Assembly (NCBI GenBank): GCA_021014945.1
Contig: MU266558.1
Span: forward strand, 1 to 43,899
Reading direction: 5' to 3'
Length of the DNA: 43,899 nucleotides
Source of the DNA: Leucogyrophana mollusca
Taxonomy: Eukaryota > Basidiomycota > Agaricomycetes > Boletales
Shown here: piece after piece, positions 10,332 to 21,051 of the stretch
How the letters are laid out: each line of letters begins with the position of its first letter
Position numbering within the stretch: the stretch's first letter is position 1
Position numbers and translations under genes: made by a program
Notes under the pieces: generated by a model
Told to the model about the DNA's origin: nothing
What the model saw: the letters and a program-made list of their open reading frames with translations, nothing else
The model's database searches: none

Positions 10332-11400
10332 TTACGGATTGCAACTTCGATAATCATGCAGTTTTGTGATCTGCTTCCTCAGCCCAACATCCTTCACGGA
10401 CGCGGGGACTCGAGTAATAAACACTTCCCTTCTGACACCACATTTTCATACACATATGCACCTTCGGACTCATTCGACTAAGTTATTTCCGAGCCATATA
10501 CCCGTACACATAATTCCTTCAGTTTGCTTAGCTTAATTCCCCGTTCATATCTCATCCCGAAGTTAATGCAATATGGAACCGCCCTCATAGCATCGTAATT
10601 GATGTGAGCGCCGACTAACGTGAGCACGTATTAAGTTCATAGATGGGCGGGTGTCCCAGGCGCATGCTTGGAGCTTAGCGTAGGAGGTTTCGCGTGGAAG
10701 CCGGGCCATTGGTAACCACACGTCCTGCAATTCTGCGTCCGCCACCGTGGCGGCGTACTAAAGCCCATAGTCCAACGGCGGGACGTGGCTTATGTCAAAT
10801 GAAAGGCTGCCTAGTGGCCGTGGTAGGTACGTACTTGGGACATCTGAAATCGTCATGAGTCCAAATTTCTGGTGGAGGAAAGCTGGTCAGGTTCGAAAAC
10901 GGTGCGCGGATCAAAGGTTACATTTCGGCCGGTGGAATTCCAGCACCGGTCGGTTCCCGGGTCGCTAGTGAGCGCCCCATAACAAGCTGATCGCAGTCCA
11001 CGCCATCGTCGTCCAGAGGGCGGGTTCCCTCTTGAAGTAGTTTACCAACCGTCACCACCAGCAAAGAGGGAAGCTCGCCTCTCAGTCGCAACTCTCCCGG
11101 CCTCCAATCACAAAAACCAAGCACTCAATTGAATCCACCACTGTGGAATCACGCCCCAGATACATCTTCTCCCCTACGAGCGCAGTTTAGAGACAATACG
11201 GAGAGTTGCTTGGTGTATAACCTGGCGCCTGTTGACATGTACAGCCGAAAGGACGGCCGGTGCTGCGTAAGTAGCATCATGTGGCTGAAGTATGATTCGG
11301 CGCAATGGAAATTGGTGAAAGATGAACACCAATTGCCTCCCTGCAACAACCTTGTTGGGGCTATGTCGTAGATGAGTCGTATATCCTGTTGGTGCTGAAA
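10332..11400. other. Intergenic stretch, nothing recognised
   Basis: About 1.1 kb with only short frames lacking ATG starts or protein-like content on either strand. The part near 11400 is probably the VMA21 3' untranslated region. Confidence 0.4.
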
Positions 11401-11810
11401 CTACCGCTCTTTCCTCGACTCTGAGAGCTTCTTGTCCTCGTTCTCCTTTAAAGACTGACTGTCTTCTAGCACTGAAAGGCCGATATAACCAAAAAGGACG
11501 ATGTTTGCAGCACAGACAGCAGTTATAGCGGCGTAGTTGGAGTTACCTGCCACAGACAATGTTGAGCTGGGGTGTATAGGAAATAAAACAAAATACTTGC
11601 CTGCCCAGATATACTTTTCAGAGAGGAAATACGACGAAATGGGCACGATTGCCAGAGATATACTGAAGAGCACAAGCTTTATCAGAACTCCCCTGAACAG
11701 TCCAAACGTTAGCATTACCCGACTCGACCACCCAGCTCAGCAGGGTAAAAAGGCGAATACCTTGACGCTGCCTGGGCGGTGACATTAGCAGCCACGGTTT
11801 GACTGCTCAT
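11401..11810 (-). CDS. VMA21: V-ATPase assembly factor Vma21, 95 aa
   Basis: ER-resident two-pass membrane chaperone needed to assemble the Vo sector of the vacuolar proton pump. Exons are 11810-11761, 11692-11601 and 11546-11401. The product has a short polar N-terminus, a first membrane span (GVLIKLVLFSISLAIVPIS), the link FLSEKYIWAGNSNYAAITAV, a second span (CAANIVLFGYIGLSVL) and a charged C-terminal tail. This is the Vma21 layout and size; yeast Vma21 has 77 residues. Intron 1 ends with a clear TGCTAACG branch site and CAG. Intron 2 (11547-11600, 54 nt) begins with GCAAGT, so it is a GC-AG intron. It is stop-free and a multiple of three, so retention would insert 18 residues between the membrane spans. 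The tail ends in KER rather than the yeast KKxx-type signal. Confidence 0.9.
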
Positions 11811-12726
11811 TTTTCTTTCGCTGGTGTGAAATTCACAGAATGTTCATCCGTCGGTGATGGACGATACGGTTGTTGACCAGGAGAGTTGAGGTGGCGCTTG
11901 TGACGCGTGTGTGGCCGGATGTCACAATGTGCAATTGCGGATTTGACGCGATGTCGTTTGACCTTGGCCTTGATTTTGATTGTCCAGCGCTGCTACAAAC
12001 TGCGACGCACACGCTTTTGACGATAACATTGGGAATACCTCCTCCATCTATGATCGGCCGTCAAAAACTCCAGGACCATTGCTGGCGGCGGCGTATTTTC
12101 TACAGCCGGGATTTTTTGCATCGCACAAGCATTGCAAGTTATTCACCCTCACCGCGACCTCGCATCACCCCGGGGCAAACGAAACGTGCACCGAGTTCTC
12201 ATATTCTATTCCCCCCCCATAACTGGAGCTGTGATGATCACCTGAAGCTTTTCCCGCTGTTCTACACGTCCTGGGAAGCCTACATCACTCCATCGTTTCA
12301 AGATCATCAAATCTCCTCGAGTCCCAAAACTGGGTGCCGGTGCCGTGCAGAAGGAAGAGGACTAGTGCTCTGCGAGCCTCGCTCTTCGGACGTCGACCTT
12401 CTTGTATAGGAAGCCGAAAACTTGAGGCTGATAACATTCCTTGCCGAGGCACCACTGACCATCTCTGACGCGCTCAGCATAACCTCGCGTTCCTCAAGCG
12501 GCAAGGCTCTTGTAAAAGGCTCTCCACGGAGGGTCCGGTCCGCCACATGTTCTCTCGTATACTCAAATGCTCACTCTCAAGGCAAGTTTGGAACATCGCA
12601 TAATAGCTTCATACTCGTTCCCCACCTGGGAGAAACCTTGTAGCGGTGACTCTCAGGCGGACCCTTTTAAGGCTCGCATGTGATCTCGCGACAAAATGTT
12701 ATTGTGCTTGACGTTTAGTACGCATC
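11811..12726. other. Intergenic region between VMA21 and the hydrolase gene
   Basis: This stretch lies between divergent genes and presumably holds both promoters. The open frames here either lack an ATG or cannot be joined to anything. A run of eight C at about 12211-12218 is the only simple sequence noted. Confidence 0.4.
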
Positions 12727-13617
12727 ATGGCTACTATCTCTTCGGCAGCCCGGTGGGGATCGCCCACAGCAACGAAACATGCCTTACTCATACATGGCTT
12801 GACTTCATCTTCTCATACTTGGCACAAAGTCGCGCAAGGTCTGGCTGCGCAAGGTTTGATCATGTTTTCCCAGAGCGTTCCCCAAATGTTCTGACCGCTC
12901 TTTCAGGGTACTTGGTCACTGCTCCCAACCTCATAGGTCATGCGTCCAGGCGATCCGACAATTATCGTATCAGCAACATTGCAGAAGACCTCCGGCCTTT
13001 CTTTTCCCAGGGACAGCAGTATGACCTCGTCATTGCACACTCTCTGGGGAGTCTGGTTACCCTGAACCTTCTTCCCTTCTTTTCCGTCTCCAAGACCATA
13101 CCAGTTGTCCTCATCGACCCGCCGCTTGAGCAGGACGACAGCGTCATTGCGCGGAAGAGAGTCATGTTCAAAGATAGCCTCGCAGATATCAAGAGCCCAG
13201 AATTCTATATGGCTCAGAATCCACGATGGTCGATGGAGGATGCTGTGTGGAGAGTCTTGGGGACTCAGTTGTGTGACCCAGCCCTAATCGACTTGATTTA
13301 TCAGGTAAATATTATGCGTACATTGGTCTGCATGGTCGACACTGATAGCCATTACGCATAAGCAAAATGCACCTTGGTCGTTTGCACACTTATTTGCGAC
13401 AGTTCCGCCAACCATCAAGATGACGGTGCTTCTCGCGGACCCTGATATGAACCCATCTGGTCACCTCAAAGATATTCAGCCTTACGCACACATACGCACC
13501 ATAATAGTTCCTGGAGCCGCCCATTGGATCCAGCACGATTTCCCTGACATCGTCGTCGATGCTGCGCTGAAGGCAGTCAATGAGTCACATGGGGTGAACA
13601 TACGAAACTTGCTCTGA
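12727..13617 (+). CDS. Alpha/beta hydrolase-fold protein, 259 aa
   Basis: Exons 12727-12853, 12907-13304 and 13363-13617 give a complete alpha/beta hydrolase-1 domain. The N-terminal strand leads to the oxyanion motif LLIHGLTSSSHTW. The nucleophile elbow is IAHSLGS with Ser88, a variant of GxSxG with Ala in the first position. The catalytic acid is Asp201 or Asp203 (LLADPDMNPSG) and His229 lies in VPGAAHWIQHDFP. It has no signal peptide, so it is probably cytosolic. The family includes esterases, lipases, epoxide hydrolases and haloperoxidase-like enzymes; the substrate cannot be told. The stretch 13618-13920 downstream is intergenic and contains nothing I recognise. Confidence 0.85.
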
Positions 13618-13920
13618 CATGCGGTGCTGGTCCTTAATGGTTTCATCGGTGTGTGCGGTTGGTTGATTTTTGGAACTACTTAGTTATGTCTAAGCACTGT
13701 ATTCTGTGACTTACCTTGTACCAATTGAGCACGTGATTATACCACGTACGCGATTTGAAATTTGAGACTCGCTGCGAGCTGTAGTTCGGTTTCTAGTTTC
13801 ACCGCCATCAACGTTTCTGCTTGGGGTTGACTTCGGGGTCAAGGTTAAGAGCCACTCGTTACCCAAGCTTCACTATTCAATGCTCTAAAGTCCTATCCTT
13901 TCACTGGTCAATATTCCGTT

Positions 13921-16152
13921 ATGTCGAACCTTTCCCCACGTAGCTCTCCCATCCAAGGGCACCCTCCTCCGATCCCAGAGGATTCGAATGAGACCGACGC
14001 CGCTCCTTCCAAAGTGGCTGCTAAGCGCGGATGGCCGTGGTTCAACTGGGACTTGTCTCGCTCAGAGGTTGATCTTCTGCTCATTTCTACCGGCCTGAAG
14101 CTTCTGCTTTTCCCCTCGTAGTGAGTGAAAGCACTCGACTCCGCCTTTTATCCCGGTATGATGAGGCCACTGTATCACCAGTCGATCAACGGATTTCGAA
14201 GTCCATCGAAATTGGCTTGCCATAACACACTCTCTACCCATCTCACAATGGTACTACGATGTACGCTCTCCGTCGTCAATACCATCATAGCCACCACTGA
14301 CAAGATGATGCAAAGACTACCTCAGAATGGAGTGGGTAGACTCTTGCACCCCCATAGCATCTAACCTTACTTTCAATCTTGCAGCGCTGGACTATCCACC
14401 ATTCTTCGCATACTTCGAGAAGCTACTCTCTATACCAGCATCGTTTGTCGACGCCAAGATAGTAGACCTCAACAACCTTGGATACAACGCGTGGTCTGTC
14501 GTCGCGTACCAGCGCTCGACTGTCATCTTCACAGAACTGTTACTCGGCGCAGTCCTTCTCAGGTATGACCGGTTATGATTTTATGTGGTTCGACCGTCAA
14601 CCGACTATGCTTGAGATTTGTTCGGGGTGCAGTCGATCCTTCAAGGCAACGTATTATATCAGCCTCACTATTCCTGCACCCCGGATTTCTCATCATAGAC
14701 CACATACACTTCCAATATAACGGGTTTATGTTTGGTATCCTCCTATGGTCCATTCTCATGGCCCGCGAAGTGAGGTTGATGCGATCATTCTCCAACATGC
14801 ACTCATCTGTCCTGTTGTAGGGAAACAAGTTAGCCAGCGGTATTTTGTTTGCTGTGCTTCTGAATTTCAAGCACATATATATGTACCTAGCGGTAAGCGA
14901 CCCTGCTCCTTTAGCTTCATTTTAGCTGACAAGGATTCAAGCCTGCTTATTTCATCTACCTCTTACGCTCCTACTGCATGTCCCCCTCTGGTCAAATTCT
15001 GCCCACCCGCTTCATATCCCTCGCGAACGCGGTTATAGTCGTTTTTGTGATATCTCTTGGACCATTTATCCTGATGGGCCAGCTCCCACAACTACTGTCT
15101 CGATTGTTCCCATTCACCCGTGGTTTAAACCATGCTTACTGGGCTCCAAATGCGTGGGCTTTGGTCACTGCGGCTGATCGCGTGCTTTTGCAATGTACGT
15201 ACGTCGTTTGCCCCTATCACGCCGATTCTAAAATTACATGTACAGTTTCGAAACGTTTTGGCGTAGCTCTTTCGGTGAATGAATCTGGTGTAGCGTCGAC
15301 TTCTAGAGGTCTTGTAGGGGACACCGTTTTTGCCGTTATTCCGAACGTCAAGCCCTTGCACACGTTCATAATCACCATTGGCTTTCAGGCGGTCTGTATT
15401 TTAGATATCCATCCCGTGAGGACTGCGTTGACGCCCACGACTAGATTTTCTTGATTAAGCTATGGAGTGCACCGACATACAAATCTTTCTTAACTGCTCT
15501 AACGTTGTGCGGCTATACCTCCTTCATGTTCGGGTGGCATGTACATGAAAAGGCGGTCCTGCTGGTCCTCGTGCCTCTCAGGTTTGTAGCCAGTTTGTTC
15601 TGACCTTGTCGTCCCCGCTCACGCGTTTTCTATTCCAGTCTTCTAGCAACCGAAACATACGCATACTTCAAAACCTTCGTGATCGCCAGTGTCGCTGGCA
15701 TCTTCTCCTTGTTCCCCCTGCTTTTCACACCCGCAGAATCGCTTGCCGAAGTGGTGTATTCGCTCCTCTGGGGCGCCTTTGTTATCATCCCGCTCAACCG
15801 TCAAGTATACGAGTGAGCTTAACTACTAATCCGTCGCCCTACCTTTCCCTGATCATCCGCAATTAGATTCCCGCGTTCCGTGCCATGGGTGATACTGGAA
15901 ACCCTTGAAAATATCTACTTGCTAGGCTTTGCTGCCTTACAAGCGTTTGTTACTCTGTTCCCGCTGTTGGTGCGGAGTCGTTCTGGGTCTACTGTGTGTA
16001 CTCCGGGAGATGTTTCGTGCTCAGAAGACGCCGCGGCCGGACTCAGTGCTCTGGAGTTCCTCCCACTCCTGCTCACAAGCGTGTACTGTGCCGTGGGGCT
16101 GGTGTGGGCGTTCATTCGACTTAGTGTTATCTATCTCAAGCACCAGTACTAA
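13921..16152 (+). CDS. ALG8: Dolichyl-P-Glc:Glc1Man9GlcNAc2-PP-dolichol alpha-1,3-glucosyltransferase Alg8, 564 aa
   Basis: ER-membrane enzyme that adds the second glucose to the lipid-linked oligosaccharide for N-glycosylation. Eleven exons: 13921-14120, 14182-14260, 14316-14331, 14385-14562, 14616-14769, 14821-14892, 14942-15194, 15246-15391, 15445-15581, 15639-15812, 15867-16152. Residues 70-105 carry [18 protein letters not shown] and TSEWTLDYPPFF, diagnostic of Alg8 rather than Alg6. [20 protein letters not shown] and [12 protein letters not shown] follow, then [18 protein letters not shown], all conserved in the ALG6/ALG8 family. Many hydrophobic spans fit a polytopic GT57 enzyme. Exon 3 has only 16 nt but is needed to read TTSEWT. 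Yeast Alg8 has 577 residues, so the gene appears full length. It converges on DRG1 with a gap of about 110 bp. Confidence 0.94.
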
Positions 16153-16264
16153 CGACTATATATATGGTTCTTGATGTGGTTCTTTGGAATACCAAGAGGT
16201 AGTCTTTGGTAGACTATGGGATATATGACTGCATAGTGTACATTGGGCAGTTGAGTGGCGCCGT

Positions 16265-18099
16265 TCACTTCTTCGAGATGTGGACAACTGTAAATTGTGG
16301 ATGAGAATGAGAAGGTGAGGAAAGCAAATTTCACACCGACCGTCTTCGTCCTCCAGAATGTGGTCCAAACCGACCTTTTGCCCTCGAGAGTGCTTTGCAC
16401 TGGCACCCCACACGATGGCACTTGCGAACCGGGTCAGTACATGATGAGACACTTCGGAAGAACCTCACTATTTCATCTGTTTTGCGATCTCCTTGTGGAT
16501 GGCATTGCAGAAATCTTCCACGCTACACTTGCCCCTCCGTAGCACCACAGGCTGGCTATAATCGGGTGAAAGACCCCGGGGTTTGGTGTATACCCGAACA
16601 AGATCGAGGGCTTCCCACATGTATTCGATTAGCTCGTCGACGTTCAGCCATTCTCGGGATGAAATGGGAACGCTGTGAGGAATTTTATAGCTGTAGTTGG
16701 CGGTAATTCAACACGCAGATAATGGGTAGAATAGGAATTAAACTGACAGAAGGTCTAATTCCTCTATTGATATCGCATCGATCTACAGCCATGTTGATGG
16801 ATGAGGAGCCAGGGGCAGATGGAATACATCGCGTACCTTATTCAAGACCTACAAACAGGCCTCAATGTGAATGCAGCGAGCGAAGTGATGAACAAACACA
16901 CATATATTGCAGGAATATACACTCTGTTGCATACCATAGGTCAGGACAGGACATGAAAAACGGTAGGGATCTCGTTACCTGTTACCTTCTATCACATCTA
17001 CAAGGTCGTCCGCTGTAATGTTCGGTTCCCGAATCGTGACATCGCAATTGCTAAGCTTGTACTCGCTGAGAACAGCTTTGATTTCGTCTTGATCGACATT
17101 CGTAAGAGGAACAGTGTTGGTAATGGCGATTCCTCCTTTCTCTTTCTTACGGACCAGGATTGATGGTGGTTTCTTGTTCAGCCTGATGCCGAATCCCTCC
17201 AGCTCGCCTTCGATGATCTTTTTATCGCCGAGAGGTTTGAGGACATCAAGGACAATGAAGATGAGGTTGCACGTTCGAGCAACTAGGAAGTGACCTTTAG
17301 CGTCGACGCTTCCGAATCATGGATACGCGAAGGCCGTACCGGCAATAACTGAGGACAGAGTTGACCATTAGCCTCGACATCTGCAGAAAGTTAGCGTCGA
17401 GTACCTGCCTTGGCGACCTCTCCCTCTACCGTCGTTTGCACCTTCGATGATACCAGCTAAGACCGACGGTATGAGCATAAGCTTCGCCAGTAGAAAAACA
17501 AGGCCAAGCTTACGAAGATCTAATATTTGTATAGGTGCGCCATGTACTTTGACAGTGCCAGGGACAGTGGTCAAAGTCGTAAAGTCAATTTCTGAGACCT
17601 CGGAGTGCGTGCCAGTAAGTTTTGACATGAGTGTCGACTGGCAATGGTGACGACCTATTAGCGTCTCGAACATGCGCGAGTTTTTGTGCGCATGCATACC
17701 TTTCCTACGGAAGGGAACCCTACGAAACCGACGGATGCAACGCCAGTTCGAGCGACATCGAAACCGACACCAGCGCCCCCTCCTCCCCCACCACCCGACG
17801 GTGAAATTAGCTCTCGTCTGAGCTTTGCGAGTTTGGCTTTGAGCTGGCCCAGATGGTAACTCGTGGCCTTATTCTTTTGGGCTGCAACGATGTACCTGTT
17901 CGATCATGCTGAAAGCACGCACCAGTCTCGATTAACTCACTTTTGGCCTGTGAATGGGAAGTCAGAAAGCATTTCAAGCATGCCCGATAATTAAGCCTAC
18001 CATCTCATCTTCGATTTCCTTGGAAGATCAATGTCAAGCATAATAACATGGATGTTAAGATAAGGTCTAGCTCACCTTTATTTTTTGTACGGTCGTCAT
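16265..18099 (-). CDS. RBG1: Developmentally regulated GTP-binding protein DRG1/Rbg1, 369 aa
   Basis: Obg-type GTPase that associates with translating ribosomes (yeast Rbg1 with Tma46). Fourteen exons assemble to 369 codons, the length of yeast Rbg1: 18099-18076, 18018-18001, 17947-17941, 17881-17700, 17637-17514, 17456-17409, 17348-17340, 17282-16979, 16923-16902, 16848-16837, 16782-16748, 16690-16469, 16420-16341, 16287-16265. Motifs include MARTQKNK-like [21 protein letters not shown]-loop GFPSVGKS (71-78), DLPG (117-120), NKID (249-252) and a TGS domain ending [18 protein letters not shown]. Exons of 7, 9, 12 and 18 nt are required to restore conserved residues: the 9-nt exon encodes Val-Ile-Ala and the 12-nt exon encodes VLNK. 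The intron after 17409 starts with GC. DRG1 rather than DRG2 is supported by the C-terminus. Confidence 0.93.
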
Positions 18100-18493
18100 T
18101 GTTAGAGGTAAAGATCAGTGCACCCAAAATCGGAAGTGGTACCAAGCAGTGCCAAAGCAACCGTGATAGATTCTCTTACACAATGATCCCTTCTAATAGT
18201 CACACCAACGCCTCTCGTTTCTACTTCAACCATTTGTCAGTCTTGTTCCTTCCTCTTCTCATTTCAACTGCCGCTCACTCGTATCCAACAGCGGGACTCC
18301 ATTCGCAGCGTTCCAGTCGGCGGACACACACCCCGTTCTTTACCTTCACCTCGTTCTTTGTTTCGGAGCCACGTCTAGTTCGATACACGACTGGCTAATA
18401 TCCCTCGCCTTTACCCCCCGTTGACTGCCGTCTCAACGCCTTGGTTTTTCCCGAGTCTGATTTACGTCGTGGAAATTCCATTATCTTGAAACC
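18100..18493. promoter_or_regulatory. Divergent promoter region between DRG1 and KCH1
   Basis: 394 bp between two divergent start codons, with pyrimidine-rich leader sequence on the KCH1 side (about 18235-18370). No clear TATA box or known factor site was identified. An ATG-started frame inside it is not considered a gene. Confidence 0.4.
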
Positions 18494-20472
18494 ATGGCTG
18501 TATCAGGCCCTGCCTGGAAGAGAGAAATCGTTCCGGACCACAAGGTACGTGCCGACCAATTGTAACGGCGCCCACCTTCACTAAGTGGACATGCCATGTC
18601 CTAGTTTGACTTCATCGATACTCGTGAATTCACTGACAATGGATTCCTCATGCGCCTAAAGTAAGCATGAACCGCGGTTTGGACTTGCATGGCTGTGTTG
18701 GGATGGCACTGCATCCTCGATACGATCCTTGTCCAGACAGAATAATTTCGGATTAACGTGCTTACTCTCCGTCCAGATACCTATGGCTCTACATCATTAT
18801 CCTCAAATCCTTTCTTGTCTACATCTCTGATATATTCTCCGCCACCACCATGTTGACAACATCTACTTGGTCGAATCAAATCTTCGACGACTGTCAACAC
18901 CAAGACGGGTGCTTCTATATTCCCTTCAACATCGGCAAATGGCTGTTCGTGGGATGTATCATCTTCGGTTTCCTTTTGGTTCGTGCCATCACCTTCTGAG
19001 CGGGTCACGTTATTTAACCCGTCACAGCTTGCCTACGAAGCTCGGAAGTCTAAGAAGATTATTGCCAGCCGTGATATCTCATATGCATTCACGAATGTCA
19101 TGGCCAATCACTACTATTCCCTTCGTATGTATCTTCCTGGCAATATTTAGATACCTCGTGCTGACTGACGAATTCTTTTTGTGCACAGGCTCGTACGACC
19201 ACTTTTGCTTCTTCGATCACATCAGTAACTCGACAAAGAAAAAAGATGATTTTGCTTTCTTCATCTTCTTCACTTTCAAGAGTATGTTCACAACGCTTTT
19301 CCAGATCATTGCTTGACAGTTGTCACATTAGGTTGGAAACGTTTGCTACTGTCTGATGGCCCCCGTCAGACGATCAACGCGCTGACACTCTACAGTATCT
19401 ATCTTGCAAAGAGAGATAATGGTTCATGGTACGATGTATCGAAGTATTTCGCTGGGAACAGTCTGTCGACGTCCGCCCTTACTGTCACGACGTTTTTCAC
19501 CTTCGTCATCTTCGCTGGATCTCTGCTCCTTTTGATCTGTGCTGGAATTTTCTACATCCCACTTCTGTGCTACATTCAAGGCAATCTCAAGGTCAGACAT
19601 TTCGCGAAATTATTTATTACACAAAGTAAGATGATTGTGACAGGAATATGTTTGTCACAAAGTGGACAAGGTAACTGCCGCCGTCTTAGCATGTTGCGAT
19701 CTTGTCTCAACCCGCTTTTCAGCGCATAGCAGAAGTCATCAAGCGTAGAAACAAGGAGCGCTTGGCCAAGGCAGCTGCGCTAGCCAAGAAAGAAGCTATG
19801 GGCGACTACTCGCATCTGAAGAATAAGAAGGGAGAGATGATTGCGAAACCGCTACCTCAACCGACACTTCCTAACCTCTCGGTCGACGACGACGACGACG
19901 ACACCGCTTCTTTGCGTACGCGAGGAGCCCCTCCTAGCGGCTATACGCAGGACTACTACTACGGCTCAGATCAGAAGAGCCTGGCCCCCAGCTACCATAC
20001 AACTGGAGGAGCAGTAGACTACTCTACCGACTACCCTCCCATGCCCGCCTTCAACCCCGGGTACTCGTCACACCAAGCGCCTGGCGCGTACGCTCAATAC
20101 AATCCCTCGATGGCTACGTTCGATGACGAGCCTCAACATCAGCTGTACGAAGACGACTACAGCAGTGCGGTGCATCTCCCTGCTGCTGCTGCACCGCTAT
20201 CTTACAGGACCGATTCAGGAAATCACGATCCCTATGGACATGCAGCAGCATCAGGGAATTATGTGGCAGACGCACATGATGTATATCAAGGGAGAGCAGG
20301 TGTTCGATCACCGAACGAGGGGGGACATAGAGGACTGGCTCACGATGTGCAGGACTATCCAAGCCAGAACTATGCAAACGCATATCCTCAAGAGTACCCT
20401 GCATATGGGGATGGGTACCACCAGTATGGTCACGCAGAGCAAGGCGGACACGACTATGGACAGGCTATGTAG
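18494..20472 (+). CDS. KCH1: Kch1-type fungal low-affinity potassium transporter, 511 aa
   Basis: Plasma-membrane protein of the fungal KCH family, which in yeast promotes K+ influx during pheromone and calcium-response signalling. Exons are 18494-18544, 18605-18660, 18777-18978, 19028-19124, 19189-19281, 19332-19591, 19644-19670 and 19723-20472. The N-terminus has FDFIDTREF, then membrane segments (YLWLYIIILKSFLVYISDIF; WLFVGCIIFGFLLLAYEARK). The family block SYDHFCFFDHI, FFTFKSWKRLLLSDGPRQTINALTLYS is conserved. A last hydrophobic hairpin ends CYIQGNLKEYVCHKVDKRI. The C-terminal 200 residues form a cytoplasmic tail with an Asp run (DDDDDD) and many Tyr, Gly, Pro and His, and look disordered. 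The 27-nt exon 7 encodes EYVCHKVDK. The family call is confident; the ion role is by homology. Confidence 0.88.
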
Positions 20473-20538
20473 TTTTGGCACCTCACTAGTTACTTCATTT
20501 CATTCGATTGTTTTATTTACATACCCGCTATTTTCATG

Positions 20539-20829
20539 TCAATTCGGGCAGATGCTGGTGACAACAACCTTGCGAGCGTTTGTTTGGGCTCTCTCCTTGG
20601 ACTCCATAGACGAATCAAACTTTTTCTCAATCCATAAACTCCATTGTATACTTGCTTCGCCAACCAGGGAGTACATGCAACCGGTCTTGGGCCCGTGCAT
20701 TTCCATCGTCACTGGTTGACTCTTACCTCCGCCGTCGAAAGCCCGTCGAGTTGCGTGTCGGATTGCAGTTGAGCGAATTTCCGAATCCGTTATGGTGGAC
20801 TTGGTTCTGGGGAAGCGGCCACAAGGCAT
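20539..20829 (-). CDS. Possible small hypothetical protein, 96 aa
   Basis: A single ATG-started frame on the minus strand, convergent with KCH1. The product starts MPCGRFPRTKST and contains FDGGGKSQPVTMEMHGPKTG and LVGEASIQWSLWIEKKFD. It is basic, without a membrane segment or known domain. It may be one exon of a longer gene or a chance frame; I see no splice partners. Confidence 0.3.
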   Translation of the reverse strand: MPCGRFPRTKSTITDSEIRSTAIRHATRRAFDGGGKSQPVTMEMHGPKTGCMYSLVGEASIQWSLWIEKKFDSSMESKERAQTNARKVVVTSICPN

Positions 20830-21051
20830 CACGGTCGTGGAGTAGCCGCCGAGATATTCATGCTATCTCCCGACTCATGAGGTGCTTGATCATGTTTTCC
20901 GAGCTCTTACTTCTAGCGCCTGATTATTCTTACCTATCGTTCAGGCACTCTTCGCCATGCAAGTGGTGTTCCTTGCTTGGCTTGTGAACGATTATGATGT
21001 CGCTTGGATTGTTTTCCAAGTCGCTTGAGTACCTTCACAGCCAGAACAACA

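Noticed and set aside
10918..11349. Two short minus-strand frames between the hypothetical gene and VMA21
   Set aside because: No ATG starts and no family resemblance; probably VMA21 3' flank.
12307..12546. Minus-strand 79-codon frame with partly protein-like sequence
   Set aside because: No ATG at its start, no splice partner found and no domain.
18048..18398. Plus-strand 116-codon frame upstream of KCH1
   Set aside because: It overlaps the DRG1 first exon on the opposite strand and the pyrimidine-rich KCH1 leader; no domain.
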